Source: Hephaestia caeni (GTDB lineage: Bacteria; Pseudomonadota; Alphaproteobacteria; Sphingomonadales; Sphingomonadaceae). From it: a DNA stretch of 64,000 bases. Under the pieces are notes generated by a model. That model was not told where the DNA came from, did no database searches, and worked only from the letters and a program-made list of their open reading frames with translations. The translations under genes and the position numbers were made by a program. Location: contig NZ_QXDC01000003.1 in the NCBI RefSeq assembly GCF_003550065.1, positions 1,054,001 to 1,118,000 of the forward strand, written 5' to 3'. This document shows positions 41,665 through 49,800 of this stretch, piece by piece (the first letter of the stretch is position 1; every line of letters starts with the position of its first letter).

Positions 41665-41818
41665 GTGCGTTCCCTCTCGTGCAATCGTGCAAGCGTGCGA
41701 GATAGGGGACTGGTTCCGGCAATGCGAGGGGGGCAGGCGATTCTGTCCGACAATCGCCTCGGCGCCGGTTCACGCGGCCGGCCGTGCCGCGGCGCGACAT
41801 GTGGAACCGCTTACGCGC

Positions 41819-41849
41819 AAAAAAAGGGCCAGCCCCGAAGGGCCAGCCC
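41819..41849 (-). terminator. Intrinsic terminator (minus strand)
   Basis: Read on the minus strand, GGGCTGGCCC-ttcg-GGGCTGGCCC folds as a 10-bp stem (two G-U pairs) with a UUCG loop and is followed by seven Ts. On the plus strand the same arms have two mismatches, so it works leftward. No annotated minus-strand gene ends here: the gene to the left begins at 41664 and the LysR gene to the right is on the plus strand. Confidence 0.8.
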
Positions 41850-41990
41850 GTATAAGTTTTTAGGAGAGGATGCCTGAAAGGCCTGCTCTATGTGCAGTGC
41901 AGCGTAATTTTGTGCAAGTGCGAAAAGAACGATTGCAGTTGCAAGAATTGCAATCGAGGGCATTGCGCCTGCGCCGCTGATCGCCGATGG
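41850..41990 (-). ncRNA. Possible small RNA ending at the intergenic terminator
   Basis: A strong leftward terminator at 41819-41849 needs a transcript that begins to its right on the minus strand. The 360-bp gap 41665-42024 holds no convincing protein gene there: the only frame (start 42026 or 41968, containing a hydrophobic stretch IAILATAIVLFALA) has its stop codon beyond the terminator. The segment just before the hairpin contains CCTCTCCT, an anti-Shine-Dalgarno-like sequence of the kind found in regulatory RNAs. The 5' end is unknown and the left boundary given is the terminator. Confidence 0.35.
41932..41954. promoter_or_regulatory. Possible LysR-type operator
   Basis: ATTGCA-N11-TGCAAT is an interrupted palindrome with a further TTGCAA inside, and more TGCA steps lie at 41893-41921. 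It is 70 bp before the LysR start codon, where an autoregulatory LysR site of the T-N11-A type would be expected. The rest of 41665-42024 shows no other signal than the terminator. Confidence 0.35.
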
Positions 41991-42024
41991 TGGCATTTCC
42001 GCCTGAACTTCGTGGATTTCCGCC

Positions 42025-42906
42025 ATGCGCCGCTTGCCTCCGCTGACCGCTATCGAGGCGTTCGTCCAGGTCGCCCGTCTCGGCTCGATCAAGGCGGCCG
42101 CGCAGGAACTCGCGCTGTCGGCGCCCGCGCTCAGTCGCCGCATCCAGGCGCTCGAACGCTTCATCGGCCGCCCGCTGTTCGATCGCCGCCATCAATCGAT
42201 GCAGCTCAACAGCGACGGCGAGCGGCTGCTGTCGCAGATCGCGCCCGCACTCGACAGCCTGTCCGACGCGGTCGAGGCGATGACGAGCGGGATCGAGGTA
42301 CTGCGCCTCCGGCTCGGCATCCTGCCGCTCTATGCGGCGCAGCGGCTTTTCCCCCGGCTCGCCGATCTGCGTGCGCGGCATCCCGAACTTCACCTCGATA
42401 TCGATACCGCGGGGCACACCGTCGCGCGGCTGGGCGAGGGGCTCGACGTCGCGATCGCGCTGGCGCGCGAGATCGATCCCGCGCTCTACGCCAAGCGGCT
42501 CGATCGCAACCGCGTCTATGCGATCGGCGCGCGCGCGCTGGTCGAGGGGCCGAATCCGATCACCCATCCCGAGCAACTCGCGGGGCTGACGGCGGTGCTC
42601 CACCGTGACATGCCCGATAATTTCGCCGCGTGGCGCCGCGCCGCCGGGGTCGAGGATATCGAGCCTGCCGCGATCGATCATTTCGATTCGGGCGCGTTGA
42701 TGCTCGAGGCCGCTGCGCAGGGGCTGGGCGTCGCCTTCATGCTCGCCAGCCATTTTGAAGACGCGCAGGACGATCGGCTGGCGCGGCTGTTCGATATCGA
42801 GGTCGAGAGCCCCTACAGCTATTGGTTCGTGTGCCGCCCGCGCGCGCTGATGCAGCGCCCGGTGCGGCTGTTCCATGATTGGCTGATCGACGCGCTGGGG
42901 GCGTAA
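42025..42906 (+). CDS. LysR-family transcription regulator, GcvA-like
   Basis: The product is 293 residues. The winged helix-turn-helix is at the N-terminus ('MRRLPPLTAIEAFVQVARLGSIKAAAQELALSAPALSRRIQALERFIGRPLFDR', parts), and the rest is a periplasmic-binding-type effector domain. The opening RRLPPL is typical of the GcvA-like subgroup. No target gene is obvious, since the flanking genes point elsewhere; an operator-like palindrome lies 70 bp upstream. The effector is not predictable. Confidence 0.9.
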   Translation: MRRLPPLTAIEAFVQVARLGSIKAAAQELALSAPALSRRIQALERFIGRPLFDRRHQSMQLNSDGERLLSQIAPALDSLSDAVEAMTSGIEVLRLRLGILPLYAAQRLFPRLADLRARHPELHLDIDTAGHTVARLGEGLDVAIALAREIDPALYAKRLDRNRVYAIGARALVEGPNPITHPEQLAGLTAVLHRDMPDNFAAWRRAAGVEDIEPAAIDHFDSGALMLEAAAQGLGVAFMLASHFEDAQDDRLARLFDIEVESPYSYWFVCRPRALMQRPVRLFHDWLIDALGA

Positions 42907-42913
42907 TTTGATT

Positions 42914-42997
42914 GCCGCACCGGCCAGCTCCCCCACCCCGCCTCCCATTCAGTATACTGCCGTTGGGAGGTGGGGTGGAGGAGTGGGCCGGTGCCGC
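42914..42997. repeat. Long palindrome, family C, copy 3
   Basis: Arms of 34 bp (42914-42947 and 42964-42997) match those of copy 1 with a few changes; the loop is again 16 bp and contains AGTATACT. It fills the gap between the convergent lysR and peptidyl-prolyl isomerase genes. Confidence 0.88.
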
Positions 42998-43001
42998 AAC
43001 A

Positions 43002-43457
43002 TCAGGAAGCTCGCGCTTTCTCGATCTTGCCGGGTTCGCGCGGGGGCTCGCCGGTGGGCAGCGCATCGATATGCTCCATGCCCGACGTCACTTCGCCCCA
43101 CACGGTATACTGGCCGTCGAGGAAGCCGGCATCGTCGAAGCAGATGAAGAATTGCGAATTGGCGCTGTTGGGGTTCATCGTCCGCGCCATCGAGCAGACG
43201 CCGCGCACATGCGGTTCACGGCTGAATTCGGCGGGCAGATCGGGCTTGTCCGAGCCGCCGGTGCCGGTGCCGGTCGGGTCGCCGCCCTGCGCCATGAAGC
43301 CGGGGATGACGCGGTGGAAAACGACGCCGTCGTAAAAGCCTTCATTGGCGAGTTCGCCGATCCGCGCGACGTGCTGCGGGGCGAGATCGGGGCGCAGCTT
43401 GATCACGACATCGCCGTCGGCAAGCGTCATCGTCAGCGTTTCGAAGGGTTCGGCCAT
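43002..43457 (-). CDS. ppi: Peptidyl-prolyl cis-trans isomerase, cyclophilin type
   Basis: The product is 151 residues with the cyclophilin active-site blocks 'FYDGVVFHRVIPGFMAQGGDPTGTGTGG' (Arg in FHRV, Gln in MAQGGD; parts) and 'NSANSQFFICF'. There is no signal peptide, so this is the cytoplasmic PpiB-type form. It speeds proline isomerisation during folding. It starts 'MAEPFETLTMTLADGDV'. The gap upstream to mgtE (43458-43762) holds a palindromic repeat and a perfect 21-bp palindrome. Confidence 0.93.
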   Translation of the reverse strand: MAEPFETLTMTLADGDVVIKLRPDLAPQHVARIGELANEGFYDGVVFHRVIPGFMAQGGDPTGTGTGGSDKPDLPAEFSREPHVRGVCSMARTMNPNSANSQFFICFDDAGFLDGQYTVWGEVTSGMEHIDALPTGEPPREPGKIEKARAS

Positions 43458-43575
43458 CGGGGGTGCTCCTGAAGGATTGAAGGGCCGCGACGTAGTGATC
43501 CGCGACGCCGCTGGCAAATCGGGCCGTTGGCAGACGCGTCGCGCTTGGTTAGAGTCTTTGTCAGCTTTGCTGAAT

Positions 43576-43697
43576 CGGCGCCGGCCCGCTCCCCCACGGG
43601 GTCCCCGCAAAGTAATACTTTGCGGGGTTACACCCCACCCGGCCACCCATAGGATACTGGCGTTGGGTGGCCGGGTGGGGGAGCGGGCCGGTGCCGC
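43576..43697. repeat. Composite palindrome, family C, copy 4
   Basis: Outer arms (GCCGGCCCGCTCCCCCAC and complement) enclose a stem CCACCCGGCCACCCA / TGGGTGGCCGGGTGG and a hairpin module CCCCGCAAAGTA-TACTTTGCGGGG on the left side. The module is homologous to that of copy 2 but on the other arm, as if the whole element were inverted. Unlike the other copies it lies between divergent genes. Confidence 0.87.
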
Positions 43698-43700
43698 AAC

Positions 43701-43721
43701 TGTTTCAGCGTCGCTGAAACA
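43701..43721. promoter_or_regulatory. Perfect 21-bp palindrome upstream of mgtE
   Basis: TGTTTCAGCG-t-CGCTGAAACA is a perfect inverted repeat, 42 bp before the mgtE start and just after family C copy 4. A related TCAGC-ttt-GCTGA hairpin flanks the other side of that repeat (43561-43573). It may be an operator or a leader hairpin; no riboswitch of the M-box kind is recognisable. Confidence 0.5.
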
Positions 43722-43762
43722 GCATCTGATGCGCACGGGACCGCAACGAGGGAGGTCGGACG

Positions 43763-45163
43763 ATGAGCGACGCCGAGCTTCCCCAGCCCGAAACCGAATC
43801 GACCCAACTCGACGAGGACGATCGGCTCAAGCCCGAATTCGTCGATGCCGTGCTCGACGCGGTCGAGGACGGCGACGACGAGGCCGTCCGCCAGCTCGTC
43901 GAGCCGCTGCACCCCGCCGACATCGCCGATCTGTTCGAATTGACGCCCAGCGAGCGCCGCCCCGCGCTTGCCAAGGCGATCGCCGATCTGCTCGACGGCG
44001 AGGTGTTCGCCGAGATGAACGATTACGTCCGCGAGGATCTGATCGACGCGCTCGAGCCGCACGAGGTCGCCGACATCGCGTCGGAACTCGATACCGACGA
44101 CGCGGTCGCGATCATCGAGGATCTCGACGCCGACGATCAGCGCGAGGTGCTCCGCGCGATGGAGCCCGACGATCGCGCCGCGATCGAGGAAGCGCTGTCC
44201 TACCCGGAAGAATCGGCCGGCCGCCTGATGCAGCGCGAGCTGATCGCGGTGCCCGAGCATTGGACGGTCGGCGACGTCATCGATTATCTGCGCGCCGACG
44301 ACGCGCTGACGACCGATTTCTGGGAAGTGTTCGTCGTCGATCCGAGCCACAAGCCGGTCGGTACGTGCAAGCTCTCGTGGATCATGCGCACCCCGCGCCC
44401 GGTGCCGCTGAGCGACGTGATGCAGCGCGAACAGACGTTGATCGCGGTCGATATGGATCAGGAGGAGGTCGCGCTCCGGTTCCAGAAATACGCGCTGATC
44501 TCGGCCGCCGTGGTCGACGGCAGCGGGCGGCTGGTCGGCATGGTCACGGTCGACGACATCGTCCACATCATCTCCGAGGAAGCCGGTGAGGACGCGCTGC
44601 TGCTGTCGGGCGCGGGCGAAGGCGATATCAACGAGCCCGTGATCACCAGCTATCGCGCGCGCGTGCGCTGGCTGATCGCCAATCTCGCGACCGCGCTGGT
44701 CGCGGCGACGGTGATCACGCTGTTCGAAGGCACGATCAGCAAGATGGTGGCGCTCGCCGCGCTGATGCCGATCGTCGCCGGGGTCGGCGGCAATGCCGGC
44801 ACCCAGACGATGGCGGTGACGGTGCGCGCGCTCGCCACCAACCAGCTCACCGAATCGAACACGCTGCGCGCGATCCGCCGCGAAATCTCGATCGCGTTGC
44901 TCAACGGCGTGACCGTCGCGATCGTGATCGGTATCGCGGTCTCGCTCTATTACCAGCATATCGAGCTTGGCGGCGTGATCGCCGCGGCGATGATGGCGAA
45001 TATCCTGATCGCGGGGCTGGCAGGCGTGGTCGTGCCGCTGACGCTCGAGCGCTTGCGCGCCGATCCCGCGGTCGCCTCGTCGATCTTCGTGACGATGACG
45101 ACCGATTCGATGGGGTTCTTCGTCTTTCTCGGATTGGCGTCGGCAAGCGGGCTGGTGGGTTGA
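43763..45163 (+). CDS. mgtE: Magnesium transporter MgtE
   Basis: The product is 466 residues. It has an acidic MgtE-N superhelix (about 25-130), tandem CBS domains (about 135-260) and a membrane domain of five helices (about 290-465) with 'PIVAGVGGNAGTQTMAVTVRALA' (parts), the conserved pore segment. It is a Mg2+ channel gated by Mg2+ bound between the cytoplasmic domains. GAGGGAGG lies in front of the ATG. The DUF1489 gene follows closely on the same strand. Confidence 0.95.
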   Translation: MSDAELPQPETESTQLDEDDRLKPEFVDAVLDAVEDGDDEAVRQLVEPLHPADIADLFELTPSERRPALAKAIADLLDGEVFAEMNDYVREDLIDALEPHEVADIASELDTDDAVAIIEDLDADDQREVLRAMEPDDRAAIEEALSYPEESAGRLMQRELIAVPEHWTVGDVIDYLRADDALTTDFWEVFVVDPSHKPVGTCKLSWIMRTPRPVPLSDVMQREQTLIAVDMDQEEVALRFQKYALISAAVVDGSGRLVGMVTVDDIVHIISEEAGEDALLLSGAGEGDINEPVITSYRARVRWLIANLATALVAATVITLFEGTISKMVALAALMPIVAGVGGNAGTQTMAVTVRALATNQLTESNTLRAIRREISIALLNGVTVAIVIGIAVSLYYQHIELGGVIAAAMMANILIAGLAGVVVPLTLERLRADPAVASSIFVTMTTDSMGFFVFLGLASASGLVG

Positions 45164-45194
45164 TCGCGGCGCCTTGCGGGGCCACATCGCGCGC

Positions 45195-45599
45195 GTGGCG
45201 CTTCACATCACCAAGGTCGCCTTCGGCAATCATTCGGTCGACAACCTCGCCGAGCGGCTGGCGGCGCGCGGGCGCGAGGGGCCGGTGTTCCTGACGACGC
45301 GCTATCTGCCCAAGCGGCATGAGGAGATCGCGGGCACGGGCTCGCTCTACTGGATCATCAAGCACCAATTGGTCGCGCGCTCGCCGATCCTGCGCTTCGG
45401 TGAGGCCGAGGGCGGGCGCGTCGCGATCCATATCGACCCGCGGCTCGTGCTCGTCCATGCCCGCCCCAAGCGTGCGCATCAGGGCTGGCGCTATCTGGAG
45501 GCGGCCGACGCGCCCGCCGACCTCGCCGGTGATGCCTCCGGGCTCGCCGATCTGCCGCCGGCCCTTGTGGGGAAACTCGCCGAACTCGCGCTGATCTGA
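45195..45599 (+). CDS. DUF1489 family protein
   Basis: The product is 134 residues from GTG 45195, giving the family-typical start 'VALHITKVAFGNHSVDNLAERL'; a TTG at 45174 would add seven residues. The central 'LTTRYLPKRHEEIAGTGSLYWIIKHQLVARSPILRF' (parts) is the conserved core. The family is widespread in alphaproteobacteria and of unknown function. It lies 31 bp after mgtE and faces the DUF885 gene across 40 bp. Confidence 0.85.
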   Translation: MALHITKVAFGNHSVDNLAERLAARGREGPVFLTTRYLPKRHEEIAGTGSLYWIIKHQLVARSPILRFGEAEGGRVAIHIDPRLVLVHARPKRAHQGWRYLEAADAPADLAGDASGLADLPPALVGKLAELALI

Positions 45600-45639
45600 A
45601 AGGCGCGCGCTTTCAGGTTCGCGCTTTCCGCGTCCGGGT

Positions 45640-46848
45640 TCAGCCGAGCATTGCGGCGGGGCAGCGGCCGCCCGTCAGCAGGCTGGCCAGTGGCACCGTG
45701 CGCGAAGCAAGGGCTTCGAACCGCAGCCAAAAGGCCGCCTCGGCAAGCCGGATGCCTGGATCGGCCGCGATGCGCGCGGTATCGGCGGCGAAATCGACGA
45801 AATAGATCGGCCGCCCCATTGCCCGGTGCCAGAAATCCAGCGCCCGTGCGCCGTCCCAGCCGTCGGCATGGAGGGCGATGTCGATCCGGCCGCGCAACGC
45901 GCGGAACAGCAGCCAGTGGAGCGCGCCCAGTTCGCCGGCCGGATCGTCGCCAAAAAGCCCGCGCTCGATCGCCAGCGCCTCGGCAAAGGTCGCCCAGCCC
46001 TCGACATAGCCGCCCGAATAGCGCGCGCGCACCGGGTGCGGCGGCGCCAGCGCCTCGATCGGCAATTGCACCATATGGCCGGGAAGCAGTTCGTGATGGA
46101 CGACGCTGCGCAGGCTCCAGCGCGGGCGGCGCGCGATCTGCTTCAGATCGACGACGTAGAAGCCGCGCGAATCGGCACCCGGCACGATCCGATAGCCGCC
46201 CTTGCCCGCGGCGATTTCCTGTGGGCTGAGGCGGCGCACCGCGACGTTGGCGCAGGCGGGGGGCAGCGGCCCCAGCCAATCGGCCAGATGCGGGCGCACC
46301 GCGTCGAGCCAGCGGTTCATGTCCGCCACCGCGCGGTCGCGCCCGGCATCGCTGTCGGCGTAGTGCCAGCGTGGGTCGTCGAACGCGGCGTCGAACCGCG
46401 CGGCGATCGCGCCGGGGGCGATATCGAGCCGGTTCATCACCGCGTGCGCGCGGCGGTGCAATGCCGCGATCCGCGCATCGAGCGTGGCGCGCGCCTCGCC
46501 AATATCGATCGGTGCCCCGAACGCGCGTTCGGCGAGCAGCGGGAAACGGCGCGACGGCGCATCGCCGGCAATCGCCAAGCGGGCGTCGATCGCGCAGCCG
46601 AGCCGTGCGGCCTCCAGATCGCGCCGCGCGGCATCGGGCAGGTCGGCCGCATCCAAGCCCTCCAGCGCGCGCAACCGCGCCGCCGGGGTCGCCAGCGCGT
46701 CCCAGCGATCGAGCACCGCCGCCAGCCGCGCGGCCGCGCCCGAGGCGTTCGCCGCGGCGGGCCATTGCACCGCTATCCCCGCCCCGATCAGGCCGCCGAG
46801 CAATGCCCGGCGCGACGGCGCTGCTGTCTTACTCGCCGAGATGCGCAT
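45640..46848 (-). CDS. Exported DUF885-family metallopeptidase-like protein
   Basis: The product is 402 residues. The N-terminus (SRRALLGGLIGAGIAVQWPAAANA) is a twin-arginine-like signal. The motif 'VVHHELLPGHMVQL' (near residue 255) fits the HExxPGH zinc-binding signature of DUF885 proteins, and 'GWATFAEALAIERGLF' further on is also typical. Members are thought to be metallo-carboxypeptidases or hydrolases of unknown substrate. It is shorter than most DUF885 proteins. The start overlaps the end of the LamG-protein gene by 20 bp, so it belongs to the uronate operon, which is an unexpected partner. Confidence 0.82.
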   Translation of the reverse strand: MRISASKTAAPSRRALLGGLIGAGIAVQWPAAANASGAAARLAAVLDRWDALATPAARLRALEGLDAADLPDAARRDLEAARLGCAIDARLAIAGDAPSRRFPLLAERAFGAPIDIGEARATLDARIAALHRRAHAVMNRLDIAPGAIAARFDAAFDDPRWHYADSDAGRDRAVADMNRWLDAVRPHLADWLGPLPPACANVAVRRLSPQEIAAGKGGYRIVPGADSRGFYVVDLKQIARRPRWSLRSVVHHELLPGHMVQLPIEALAPPHPVRARYSGGYVEGWATFAEALAIERGLFGDDPAGELGALHWLLFRALRGRIDIALHADGWDGARALDFWHRAMGRPIYFVDFAADTARIAADPGIRLAEAAFWLRFEALASRTVPLASLLTGGRCPAAMLG

Positions 46849-49800
46849 CGATCGTGACGCTGTTGTTGAGCCGCGTGACCTCGGGCGCGTCGCCGTCGAT
46901 CGCCACCGTCACGCGCGCGCCGCTCGGCAAACGGCCGGCGTAGGCAAGCTGCACCGTAGCCGTCTTGGGTTCGAGATCGATCGGGGCGGCGAGCGCGGCG
47001 ATCGGGGCAGTGGCGAGCACGCGGCCGTCGGCCGCTTCGAGCCGCGCGGTGCCGCCGGCGACGGGAAGCGCGCCGAGGCTGTGGACCGTCAGCGTGACGC
47101 TATCCTTGCCGATTGCGACATCGTCGCCGCCTATCCCCAGATCGGGCCGCTGGTTGGTCGGCGTCGTCGCCGCGATCAGCCGGAAATCGAGGATCGTGGT
47201 CGTGCCGGGTTCGAAGCGGACATCGGTCGCGGCGCTGCGTTCGAGCGTCAGCGATCGCGGGCCGCCGGACCAACGCACCGTCTTGCCGCCGTCGGCGCTG
47301 GTGCCGACGCGCATTTCCCACCTTCCGGCGGTGACGTTCCAGGTCGACATCGTCGCCGCGAGCGGTGCGTCGGTGACGTTGTAGCCGAGCACGCGGAAGG
47401 CGTCGCGCGTCGCATCGGGCACCAGGATCGCGGTGTTGACCGCGCCATCGGGGTCGGCGAAGCGCCAGCTTACCGTGTTGCCGGGATAGGTCTGGTTGCG
47501 CTTGAGCGCGATCCCGCCGAGCCGCTCGCGCTGGAGGGTCTCGTTGGGCTGATCGACCCGATCCGACCACCAATGGCCTTCGGTGTACATATATTGATAT
47601 TGCGATTTCTCGGCGATCGCGTCGGCGTGGAGCGCGTCGAGCCAGGTCTTGTCGCCCGTCGCCTGCCACGCGGCGTAGCGCGCGAACGCGCTGCCGTCGT
47701 CCTTGCCGCCGGGGATGATCTCCTGCGCGTAGCGTTTGCCGTCGGGCAGCGCCTCGAAGGCGTTTTCGTTGAACTGGGCGAGCAGCTTCGGCCCCGCGAC
47801 CGCCAGCCGCGACCGGATCGGCGCGAGATATTTGTCGTCGCCGGTGAAGCGCCACGCGGCCCACGCCGATTGCAGCGGCGTATCGAGCCCGCCGCCGTCG
47901 CCCTTGCGCTCTTCGTCGGTGTTCCAGTTGATTTCGTTGGGGAAGACGAGCCGCCCCTCGGCATCCTTCTTCGCGTGCGCGGCCCAGCCGTCCATCAGGC
48001 CGGTGATCAGCGCTTCGGCTTGCGGATTGCCGTTATAGACCCCCATCAGGATCGGCGCGTGGGTGACGACGAAACTGTACGGTTTCTGCCACGCCCAGGC
48101 ATCCTCGCGATACATCTTGGTGCCGCCGTACCAGTTGCTCGCGAAATGGAGGTGGCCGGCCTTGTTGGTCATGATGACGCGCTGGAGCGCCTTGCTGGTT
48201 TTCATCAGCCGTTCGACCGATCTGGGCTCGCCCCAGTTGAGATACAGCCGCTCGGCGTCGGCGTTCATCCCCTCCTCATAGGCGTGAAGTTCGTCGGTGG
48301 TGATCGTCGCCAGCCCGTCGGTGTGCATCCCGTTGCGATACGCGGCCTCGGAAAGCGCGCGCAGCGACGCGTTGATCTTGTCGGGATCGACCCCCATCAG
48401 CGCGAGCCCGGGCCATTGCTGCGTCAGATCGGTATCATCCGAAATTCCGCCGCCGAAATCGCCATAGGGAACCTGGCGCTCGTCGATCCACCAATTGACG
48501 AAATGGCGCACGAGCTTGAGGTCGGTAAGCTGGCGGAACGCCCACAGCGGTTGGCCGGCAGGCGGCACCGGCTGCGTGAATTTGGGCATGTTCTCGGGGC
48601 GATAATTGATGTCCGCCCAATATCGCCGCGCCTCCGCATGATCGGGGGCGACGCGCAGCAGATCGGAAATGTCGGCGAAGACGCGCCGGTATAATCCCTC
48701 GCGCTTCGAAGCGGTGTGTTCCTCGACGAGGAAGCCCCAATTGTCGCGCACCTGATTGAAGCGATCGGCGATATGGTCGGGCAGCGCAGCGGCGCGATCC
48801 TTGAACACCAGCCGGATGCCGGCGCCGTCGATCGCCCGCGCGTCGAAGCCCGGCGCCCCCGAGGCGATCGAGAGATAGAGGCTGTCGTTCGAGAGGATGC
48901 GATCGCGCAGGTCGAGCCAGAGCGTGCGCGCTTCATGCGGGCGGACCGAGACGGTGGCGTCGATCATGTCGCGCCCCGGCCAGATCGGATCCTTGATGCG
49001 GATGTCGAGCGGGATCAGCCCATCCTTTACCGGCGGCAGATCGAGCGCGGGGAGATCGATCGCGATCCCGTCAAGCCCGTCGTGGAGGTTCTGCCAGCCA
49101 TAATCCCAGGCGCGCGCCAGCGGCTTGCCCGGAAAGGCGTCGCCGAAGCTCGCCGGGATCAGGATATGGACGATCGGTTCGCCGCCGCCGGTCCGCGCGA
49201 TGTGCCCCGAATCGGCAGCGCTGCCCGCGCCCGCGGCGGCCTTCGCGCCGCTGGCGGGTAGCGCGACGACGGTCGTCCGTTCGCCGGCGGGATAGCGGCC
49301 GGCGATATAGGCGTTGAGATCGGTGAGCGCCGCGAAATCGGGCGATGCGTCTGCCTGCACGCGATAATCGAGGCTGAAATTGTCTTTGGGCACCGCGCCG
49401 GCAGCGACGTCATACGCCCAGATCTCCTGGATCGGCTCTTCCTGCTGCGCGTTGGTGAAATGGAGCGTGCCGCCGGTCAGCGTGTCGGTGTCGGTGACGC
49501 TGCGCACGACGCCTTGCGGGCGCTTGTCGAGCGTGCGCGTCTTGCCGTCCGGCCCCGTCCAGCGCAGGTCGCCGAACGCCGCGCCGCGCAGTTCGACGCG
49601 GTTGAAGCGCGCGCCTTCGGGCAGCGTCAGATCATATTGCTTGCCGCCTTCGACATAGACGTTCCAGTCGGGCAGCGTGAAATAGCCGTTGCGCCCCGGC
49701 AGGCGCGATCGGTTGTAGACGCCGGGCCAGGTCGTCTCAGGAATGCCGTCGACGCCCTTCCACATCCATTCCTTCAAATCCTTCGCGTCGGCGAATTCGA

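Noticed and set aside
41811..42026. Minus-strand hydrophobic protein gene of about 50-71 residues
   Set aside because: Its stop codon lies downstream of the intrinsic terminator, so the mRNA would lack a stop; kept only as an alternative to a small RNA.
43701..43762. Mg2+ riboswitch (M-box) before mgtE
   Set aside because: The leader is too short and lacks the conserved M-box segments; only a simple palindrome is present.
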